In this document: positions 55,950 through 64,000 of the stretch, piece after piece | Numbering within the stretch: position 1 is the first letter of the stretch | How the letters are laid out: the number at the start of each line of letters is the position of its first letter | Assembly: GCA_008477525.1 (NCBI GenBank) | Contig: SPDT01000004.1 | Coordinates: 4,216,001-4,280,000 of the forward strand | Length of the DNA: 64,000 bases | Direction: 5' to 3' | Origin: Hypomyces perniciosus | Lineage: Eukaryota; Ascomycota; Sordariomycetes; Hypocreales; Hypocreaceae | Made by a program: the position numbers and the translations under genes | Notes under the pieces: generated by a model | What the model was told of the DNA's origin: nothing | Database searches by the model: none | Seen by the model: only the letters and a program-made list of their open reading frames with translations

Positions 55950-57249
55950 ATGGCGTCCATTCCGCTAACGCAACAAGCGCTCCAAGTCCAAAGCCTTGGC
56001 AGCGTTCAACTCACCGCCTCATGTCCAGTTCCAAAACCTCGGGATGATCAGGTCTTGGTCAGAGTGGTGTGTGTGGCAATCAATCCTCATGACTGGAAGT
56101 CGTTGGATTTGTCGCCAGCTCCAGGGGTAAGTTGTATTTCCTTACGTACAGTCGGATTTCTACAAAATTGCGCCCACTTTGTAGAAAGTGCGCATTGGCC
56201 CGCCGATGTTGAAAGATCTGGGTCCCCTTCCAGAAACTTGGAATAGATGAAATAATTTCCTAACTTGTATAGTCGACCTGGGGTTCCGACTTCTCGGGAA
56301 TAGTGGTTTCCGTGGGTAACGCACTGAAAAACGAACTGGCAGTGGGTGATAGAGTTGGCGGCCATTCTCCTGGCAATGACGCCAACGACCTTGCCAGTGG
56401 GAGCTTTGCCGAGTATGCGTGCGTTCCAAGGGCCCAAATCTTCAAGATTCCCTCTGTAATGTCCTTTGAGGAGGGTGCAATTGTGGGGATTGGGATGTTG
56501 ACGGTGGGCATCGTATACTATACGATGAAGTTGCCATTGCCAATCCCGTCCTCATTGGGACTACCAACATCTGGTGAGCCTCGCGAGTTTGTTCTAGTCT
56601 ATGGTGGAGGAACAGCTTCAGGAACTTTGGTGGTTCAAGCGCTCAAACTGTGGGTCAATAAGTCTCATGGATATGTTAAAAGCTATAAACTGACAGACGG
56701 TGAAACGACAGGTCCGGGATGATACCCATTGTGGTATGTTCCCCGTCCAACTTTACAAGGTTGAAATCCCTGGGTGCAGTTGAGGCATTCGACTACCATT
56801 CGCCCAACTGTGCGGTAGACGTGAGAAGGTATACGCAAGACTCCTTGAAGTACGCGTTGGATTGCATTACCGACAGCGGTTCCATGAAGATCTGCTATGA
56901 TGCGATTGGGTCTAGTGGTGGAAGATATGTGGGACTTGATCAGTTTCCCATGCGTGGGCATACGCGACGTAACATCAAGCCAGACTGGGTGCTTGCGTTG
57001 ACTATGTTGGGTAAGCCAGTCAGTATGAAGAAGCCGTACCATCGAGAGGCAAAGCCCCAACACGCCGCCTTTTACCGCGATATCTGGGCACCACTGACTC
57101 AGAAGTTAATTGACGCTGGAGATATTATAACGCACCCGATGGAGGTCAGTGACGAAGGGCTACAGGGTGTTGCCGTGGGCGTGGACCGGGTTCGGAAGGG
57201 CCAAGCAGACGGGCGGAAGCTGGTCTATCGAATTACTACCACCGTCTAA
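55950..57249 (+). CDS. Trans-acting enoyl reductase for the PKS-NRPS (LovC-type)
   Basis: Exons 55950-56126, 56273-56649 and 56712-57249 give 363 aa with the frame intact. It is a medium-chain, zinc-free alcohol-dehydrogenase-type reductase: VAINPHDWKSLDL in the N-terminal substrate domain, GSDFSGIVVSVG (split by the first intron), the cofactor motif VYGGGTASGTLVVQALKLSG (split by the second), and CYDAIGSSG. This is the pattern of LovC-like enzymes that reduce enoyl intermediates on a partner HR-PKS lacking its own ER. The neighbour at 54032 is exactly such a synthase, divergently transcribed, so the pairing is well supported. A LINE is inserted 42 bp after the stop codon. Confidence 0.9.
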
Positions 57250-57290
57250 ATGGAGCTGTATTTTACCCATCACAAATACGGACTCTGTAT

Positions 57291-57304
57291 ACTGGCCAAT
57301 TAAC
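57291..57304. repeat. Target-site duplication, left copy (LINE)
   Basis: ACTGGCCAATTAAC; identical to 63436-63449. The first A could belong to the tail of the element at the right copy, so 13 or 14 bp. Confidence 0.88.
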
Positions 57305-60300
57305 CAAGCTTCCCTCCTACACCTACAGGTACCCCACCTTTTAGGTGCCTACTCACCAAAATTCGCAACCTCTTGACTAGCTATCAAGAAAAACAAGTTC
57401 AATAACGCTCCCTCGCCCCTCCTAGGCACATAGAGAAAGATGGCGAATACTATCAGACTCTAAGCGAACTAGGGATAACTGAACCTCGCTGCCGCCGGGC
57501 GGGCAGCAATCCAGCGACTCGAGAAGGAGAGCACTCTTTCGATCCCGGGATAAAGAGGGACCACAGTCCTCCCACTTACTCCCAAGAAACGCTGTATTGA
57601 TAATAAACGCATTGAAACTGACGTCCTTAGACTTAATTTCGGTTCCAACATAAGACCCAGCGTCTCTCTCTTCCTGAAAAGGACTTAAAAAGGCCTCTTT
57701 TCCTCCCTTTAAAGTAGGCCGATAAAAGTACCCGCCTTTAATAATAGTAAGCAGTTTACTGCAGCTTATAAAATCTTTATTTAAATTAAAGAAATTAATA
57801 TAATTTAAAAAGCTAGACAAGAAGTTCTATTCTTAATAGCCTAAGCTATTAACAACTGCCTAGCTAAATATTAAAGAAAACACTATCTTTTAGCTGCCTT
57901 ATAAGTAAATAAGGCGTTTATTAATACTCTTAAAGGCTTCCTCTCTTTAAAGGCCTTTATAAACTTTAAAAAGTTAAGCAGGAACCCCCCTTTAGCCTAA
58001 CTAATAACTATATAGCTAGTCAGTAAAAAGACCTACCAAAACGTTAAATAATAATAAATTAAACCTTACCCTTTAACTTAGATTAACCTAGGTACCCTGC
58101 TAGTAACTAATAGCTTAAAGTAAGTTATATAGGCTATAGTTGCAGCTATAGGTATAAATAAAAATCCCTTAATATAAAGAAAAGGAAATAAATTTACCCT
58201 TTAAAGTAATAGTAGGCTGGCCTTTATTACTTTTAAAAATAAATAAAAACAGATAAAGATTGCTTTAAAGACTAATAATAGGATCTTCTTTTAGGTCCCC
58301 TTAAACTATAGCTAGAAAAAGATTACTGCTATTAGCGCTAGGTAAAAGGTTATTAGAATTGGTAACCTTAAAAGTAAAGATATTATTTACTTTTAAAAAG
58401 TAAAGTCTAGCTTTATACTTTGAATTAAAATAAAAGATATTAAAAAAAAAATCCTTACTTTAGCTTTAACTGTAGAGGCTAGTGGCCTAAAAATTAAAAA
58501 AGCATATATATAAAAAAGCTTTTTTATACGCAGTATCCTTAAATACTATACCAATACTTTAAGTACCTCCTTTATAAATACACTAATCCCAATTAAAGCT
58601 AAAGTAAATACTAGGTTTAAAGAACCTTTAGTCTTTTACTAAAAGGCCCTTTTTAGTAAAACTATTAATACCTGCTATTATTTTATTTTATTTAAAGAAG
58701 ATATTAAGGCAAGATTTAAACTTTTTAGCTGTTTAGCCCCAGTAAAACTTTAAATCTAAAAAGCCTAAATAACCTAATATAATAAATACTTTAGCTTTTA
58801 TAACCTTTAAAAGTATACTAAAACTATATACTATAAAAAATATAGTAAGCCTGCCTTTTAATATATTAATAAAGATAAAAGCTATAATAACCCTACCTAA
58901 TACACTAACTGCCTTAAACCTTATTAATCTAATACTCTAAACTACTATATACATTTAATTATTAAAAATAATATAAAAGTATATACTATTAAAAAATAAC
59001 TTAAAAGCATTAAAGAATTTAGGATTTAGGAATTTTAAAAGAGGAACTTTGCCCCCTTTGCCTTTAAGCCTAGATTTAATGTACTTAAAGGAGGAGCTCT
59101 TTAAGCCGCCCTAGCTAGATCTTTTACTATTTTTAAGGCCTGGATTTAAAGACCCCCCCCTTTAAACAGGACAGTACCCCCTGCCCTTATAATAAAGCCC
59201 CTTTAAAATAAAATCGACTTAATAAATGTCCTTAACAGTTTATTAAAGGAAAGTTTATTAGCCTGCTTTACAATAAAGGTTATTAATTTTAACGACTTTA
59301 TAAATAATGCCTTAAAGGAATCTTTTAAAGGAGATAAACCCTATAAGTTTAACCTATAAATAATAGACTTTATTAAAACTGTTAAAAAAACTTTAAGTTA
59401 AGAATCTTTTAGGCTAATATAAAAAAAAGGGGAAAGTATTATAATATAGCCCTTTTACTAGCCTAGGAAAACAGCTTTAATATTATATTAATCTAAAAGC
59501 TATAAACCTGCTGGGATACTATATTATTTAAAAGATAAATAAAATCTTACCCTAGCTTTTAAGCATTTAACCTATTTAATAACTAAAAGGAAACTAAACC
59601 CTTTATCTTTATATATATTAAAAAATCACTAAATCTATTATATTAATAACTCTTACCCTTAAGATTAAAGAGCGACTGTATTTACTAGGTGGAAGTCTAT
59701 GGCTATATTATTATTAATATCTACTATAAGGCTTCTTTTAATACTATAATAAAAACCTTTAAAAGGTAGGGTTAGCCCCCTTTAAATTTAATTATTGCAA
59801 AAGACTTTAATATAATATACTAAATATAGCAGCCAGGCTAAATTTTAAATACTATAGGCAATAAATTAGCTAAATAAGTAGATAAATATAACCTAGCCCT
59901 TGCCTTTATAGACGCCTTTATAAAGGATTTTAGGAAATATATTAACTTTATTTTCTTTAACTGCCTTATATTAATCACTATTATAAGAAACTTAAATATA
60001 GGCTTAGACTATTATATAGTTATTACTATACTTTTAAGCTTTACTAGGCTAATAGCTAGCGCAGGAAAAAAATATATCCCTTTTAAAAGCTTATAAAAGT
60101 TTAGCTAGTTAATATATATATATACCTAGCTCCTTTTAAAGGTAAATATAATTAATTTAATTAAAGAAAACCTAAATACAGTAGTATAAGTACTTTAAAG
60201 ACTTTTCGCAGATTATATATAGTTAGCAGGCAAAAAGAGATATTAAAATAAATATAGCGCCCTTTAATAAAATAAAAACTGCTAGATAGCCTACTTGGCT

Positions 60301-63300
60301 TTTATTATAGTATTTACTGGGATTAATAAATAAATTAAAGTAAAAAAGATATTATATAATATAGTTAAACGCAAAAAACGCAATTACTGGGATAAGGTTA
60401 TAGCTGAAGCTAGCCTAGGCAGGGGTATTTAGTAGGTAGCTAAATAGTGTAAAGCTATAGACTAGTTTTAACCCCCCCCTTTAATAGATAGCAATAAAAG
60501 TATTTTAAACCTTAAAGAGTAAGTAGCCTTTTTTAGGGAATGCCTACTATAGTGAAAAGGAGTAAAAGAAAATATTAAGAACCTATAGGAACTGCAGGCA
60601 TTAGAGAACCTTTAAATACTATAAAATAAGACAGTTATTAAAGAGGAGGTAAAAAAAGCTATAACTAAAGCAGGGAATACTGCGCCTAGTGTAGACAGTA
60701 TATTAATTGCCTTTTTATACTATATATAGCCTGCTATTAAAGAGTTTATTATAAACCTCTTTAAAGGCTATTTTAGGCTAAAATATTACCCCCTCCCTTT
60801 TAAAAACGCTAAGGTTACTATTATTTTTAAATTTAATAAACCTGACTATATAGATTATAAAGCCTTTTGTCACAGGCTAGGCCATGTCTCCCGGAATCAC
60901 GACTACGCCGAATCCGGAAATACGACCAATACTAGACCGCTTACCTAATTAGGAAACCACCTCGGCCACAACCCTATACGCACAACTATATAACGCATAC
61001 ATAGCTAGTATAGAGCTTCCTTCCTTCAGCTATAGATAGACAATACAGAGGTGCCCTAACTGCGTGCTTTCCAGTTAGGCTACACCCGTTACACCTTTAA
61101 GCCTATTTTATTACTGTCCTATATAGGAAAAGGCTTAGAGAGACTGTTTATTAAAAGAGTATCTTTTTTAGTATTTAAATATAAAATCCTTTTAAAGTAA
61201 TACTTTAAGGCCCTTTTTAAAAGAGTAACTATAGATTTAATCGCCTGCCTAATTTATAATATTAAAGTTGCCTTAAATAAAGGGGAGGTTATAACCTTTT
61301 TTACTTTTAATATCTTTAAGGCCTTTAATATTATTATAAAAAATAGATTAATCCTATAGCTTAAATAATAAGGCTAGCCTATCTAGTTTATAAAATAGGC
61401 AGAGTCTTTTATAAGTAATAGAACTGTATTTATCTGTAAGGGAAATAGGATTAGCCTATTAGACCTCGCCTTTAAATACAGTGCTTTATAGGGGTCCTTT
61501 ATCTCCCTTATTATATTAATACTATATTTTAGCCTAATCCTTTAACTTAAAGACTAATAGTTTTACTTTAAATATACTAATAATATTACTATATTTATTA
61601 TAGGTAAATTTACTTAAAAGACAGTTATTTTTATATAGTAGGCGCTTAATAAAACGCTAGAGTAGGGAATAGAGAATATAGTATTTTTTAATTATATTAA
61701 GGCTAAACTGCTATACTTTTACTATATAAAAGGCTAGATATATAAAAAAGGTATTATAATAAAGGGAAAATTAATTTAATTTAAAAAGGATATTTAATAG
61801 CTAAAGGTTTACTTTAATTTAAAGCTCTCCTTTAAAAAGTATATAAAGATATTTATAGGCAAAGTATATAAAGTCTTTAACTTCTTTAAATTATTTAATA
61901 AAACTTAAAAAGGCTTACCCTTTAAAGCTATAGTATAAGCTATAAAGGCCTATATCCTCTTTATTGCCCTATATAAAATAAAGGTATAGTAGCTAAAGTA
62001 TAAATAATAGTTATAAGCCAACCTTAATAAACAGGTAAATATAAAAGTATTTAGCCTAGTAAATAAAATAAATAAAGCCTTTAAGGCTATAGTAAAGGCA
62101 GTCCTTTTAATTTAGAAAACTATAAGCATTCCTGTCTTATATAGAAAGTCAGGGGTCCCTTTAGCCAGTGTTGCCTTAGCCTAGGCCTAACTTAAATGCG
62201 CAGTAAGATTTGCAGGACTAGATTAGGACTATCTAATCAGTTATTGCATTAATAAGAAACTCTTTCCCTAGCTGCTATAAACCAGGCTTTAGCGCACTGC
62301 CGCCCTAGTTAACAGGACCATTAAACCTATACTTTTCGCTAAAAAGTCCTTATATATTCTCCCTAGTCTTAACCTAAAAGGTATAGGTAAACTAACTGCA
62401 GTAAGGAAATACTTAGAGATAGTTAAGTCTCTCCCCCTCTATTTAATTTTAACCTACTTTAATAGGTTTTAAATTAAAAGGAATATAGGCTAGGGAGCAG
62501 TCGCTTACTATAAAGTAAAAGCAACTATAAATATTAAATGCTTTAATAATGCAGAGGTTTATAATGTAGAGGTATAGGCTGCCTTAAAGGCTATAGAGCT
62601 AGTGGCTAGGTATATAGAGGAAAACTGTATAATTTCAATAGCCTACCTTTTCTTAGATAACTTATCGGTGGTTGATAGGCTGCTTAGTAAGCCCCCCCCT
62701 TTTATATAAAGAGTGTATATACACTTCCAGAAATTAATATAAAGTATCTCGCCTTGCAGGACCTTTATTTTATAGGTTTTAGGATATAAGGATATTATAG
62801 GCAATAAATAAGCCGACTATTTAGCTAAATAAGGCGCGGCCCTCCCTGCTACGCTACAGAACTGGGCTATAATTATATACATTAAAAGATAAACTAAAGA
62901 AAAAGTCGCGGAGGTAAAGGAATAAAACTAGCTTAGCAAGACCCTAGGGGGCTATAAATGATAGGGGCTCGGGGCCCTAGCTTCCCCCCTGGAACTTAAG
63001 CTCCTATGCCCTATCCTCTATAGGCTCCTGGCAGAAAGATTGGGATATAGGGACTTCCAAGAATACTATAAACGCTTTAGGCATAACAGAGAGTCTGTCT
63101 GCAAGTGCAGCGAACCAAAGAGATAAGGCCACTTCGCGGAATGCAGAATGGTCAGGCCTTTCCTCCCAGATATCCCCCCAGGAGAGACCCCCCTCTCTTA
63201 CCTACTCGGACCTATAGGAAGCAAGGCCTTCTAGAGATTAGTGGAGGAAGCGGACCTTTATGGCCCTCCCTTGGCGGAAACAGATTGACACCACCTAGAT

Positions 63301-63435
63301 TGACCCTCTTTCCTTTGTAAATTGAAACTCAGCGAACAGCGGCGCAAGCCGCCGGCTCCTGACGTCCTATTGCCCATAAGGGATTTGTGTAACTAGCTTA
63401 CTTAGTGGACGTAAATAATAAAACAAACAAACAAA
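57305..63435 (+). mobile_element. Tad-like LINE retrotransposon, decayed by RIP-type mutation
   Basis: A 6.1-kb insertion between 14-bp duplications, ending in an (AAAC)n-like A-rich tail (63419-63435) as LINEs do. Coding relics can be read with many stops. The endonuclease block near 59700-60000 shows AKDFN in place of GDFN. Reverse transcriptase runs near 60660-61620: NTAPSVDS, KPDY then KAFRPILLLSYIGKGLERL, GSFISLIILILYF. The catalytic YADD box has become YTNN at about 61573-61584, a G-to-A change. An RNase-H-like part and a CCHC-like CKCSEPKE..HFAEC near 63095-63145 follow. The interior is extremely TA-rich and almost free of CA, as expected for RIP. The first 400 and last 450 bp are not. 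The element is dead. Confidence 0.88.
60868..61093. mobile_element. Solo LTR nested in the LINE
   Basis: 226 bp of balanced composition inside the TA-rich LINE. It starts TGTCAC and ends GTTACA, so it has LTR-type TG..CA ends, and it is flanked by the 5-bp duplication CCTTT (60863-60867 and 61094-61098). Taking it out rejoins the reverse-transcriptase motif KAF|KPILLLS. No internal retrotransposon sequence is present, so it is a solo LTR left by recombination. It lacks RIP-type decay, so it came after the LINE was mutated. Confidence 0.85.
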
Positions 63436-63449
63436 ACTGGCCAATTAAC
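63436..63449. repeat. Target-site duplication, right copy (LINE)
   Basis: ACTGGCCAATTAAC directly after the A-rich tail, matching 57291-57304. Confidence 0.88.
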
Positions 63450-64000
63450 AACTCTGTTCATATCTCAGACCCTGTCAATGCCGGCCCACTAAGCCCAAAT
63501 ACCCCGGCGACCTCGTAATGGCGGGATAGCGATAGTACTCGTACTATTACTACCGTATTATACCTTTTTGTTTCTTTACTTGGTAAATATCGACCGGTTT
63601 TTTCAAACCTAGCGTACCCCGTGACCCACCACGCATGTAAATGATAGACTGTACGGAGTACTCCGTACAGAGACCCCCCAAGTAGCTCCACCAAAAACCC
63701 ATCGCTCAGCTCGTACTCCGTGTATGACATTCTAAGCCCTAATACGGAGAAGCGGTGTAGTACTAATTGTTAATCGACAGGTACATAGTAGTATTCGGAC
63801 GCCCGTTGTCCAACACTAGGTATCCAACCTGACTCAACGTGTACGGAGTACTCCGTAAATAAAAGAAATCTGGAATAATAATACTGCCAATGGAATGCTC
63901 TGCCCATTACAGAGCAGCCTTCCGCCACTTTCGTTTACGTATCTGATCAATCATGTGGCAAAATTTCGATACTAGCACCTCTACTGCTACAGCAGGGAGG
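63450..64000. other. Intergenic, TACGGAGTACTCCGTA palindromes
   Basis: No gene seen up to the window edge. Two perfect palindromes TACGGAGTACTCCGTA occur, at 63652-63667 and 63842-63857, with near matches at about 63714 and 63744. The same 9-mer half occurs at 3250, 22251, 40981 and 55629 in this window. Confidence 0.6.

Noticed and set aside
60868..61093. A tRNA-derived SINE on the minus strand (A-box-like TAGCCTAACTGG)
   Set aside because: TG..CA ends with a 5-bp duplication fit a solo LTR, and no A-rich tail is present.
57700..62900. AT-rich block as a centromere or mitochondrial insertion
   Set aside because: LINE endonuclease and RT relics, an A-rich tail and 14-bp duplications explain it.

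Overview
The window looks like nuclear DNA of a filamentous ascomycete, most likely a eurotiomycete such as Aspergillus, Penicillium or a relative (inference). It has short spliceosomal introns of about 50-110 nt with GT..AG or GC..AG ends and CTAAC-type branch sites. It also carries an AflR-type Zn2Cys6 regulator, a HET-domain gene, a fungal highly reducing PKS-NRPS with a partner enoyl reductase, and a LINE copy with C-to-T/G-to-A (RIP-like) decay.

Layout. 1-8.5 kb: a HET-domain gene (cut by the window edge), an aldoxime dehydratase, a 3-ketoacyl-CoA-reductase-like SDR, a foldback MITE candidate and a REX4-like exonuclease. 9.6-25.8 kb: a compact set of seven genes. These are an AflR-like regulator, a 14-TMS-type MFS exporter, an ATP-grasp ligase, a threonine-aspartase-like Ntn hydrolase fused to a large unrecognised domain, a P-loop kinase-like protein, an asparagine-synthetase-like class II aaRS paralogue and a second MFS transporter. 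A C2H2 factor follows at 27.5 kb. This looks like a biosynthetic cluster that makes amide bonds without an NRPS, probably around aspartate or asparagine chemistry, and I do not recognise it. 29.8-37 kb: a serine tRNA gene whose anticodon is split by a perfect-looking spliceosomal intron, a decayed HR-PKS relic, an endosulfine (Igo1/ENSA) gene, a Ran1-type kinase and a small hypothetical gene.

37-64 kb: a broken FAD-linked oxidase with a complete 3.4-kb hAT transposon inserted in its first intron (8-bp duplication). Next come a 3973-aa PKS-NRPS and, divergently, its trans enoyl reductase. Then a 6.1-kb Tad-like LINE with 14-bp duplications, heavily mutated inside and itself carrying a later solo LTR with 5-bp duplications. 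The PKS-NRPS/trans-ER pair is thus a small island between transposons.

How the genes may work together. The PKS-NRPS should build a methylated reduced polyketide with trans-ER help, couple it to one amino acid and release it through a terminal reductase that keeps its YxxxK motif. In the 9.6-25.8 kb set, the aaRS-like enzyme could activate or amidate aspartate, the ATP-grasp enzyme could ligate it, the Ntn hydrolase could trim or hydrolyse, and the MFS proteins could export, all under the AflR-like regulator. This pathway is inference from gene families and neighbourhood only. Exon boundaries were read by eye from frame, splice consensus and family fit.
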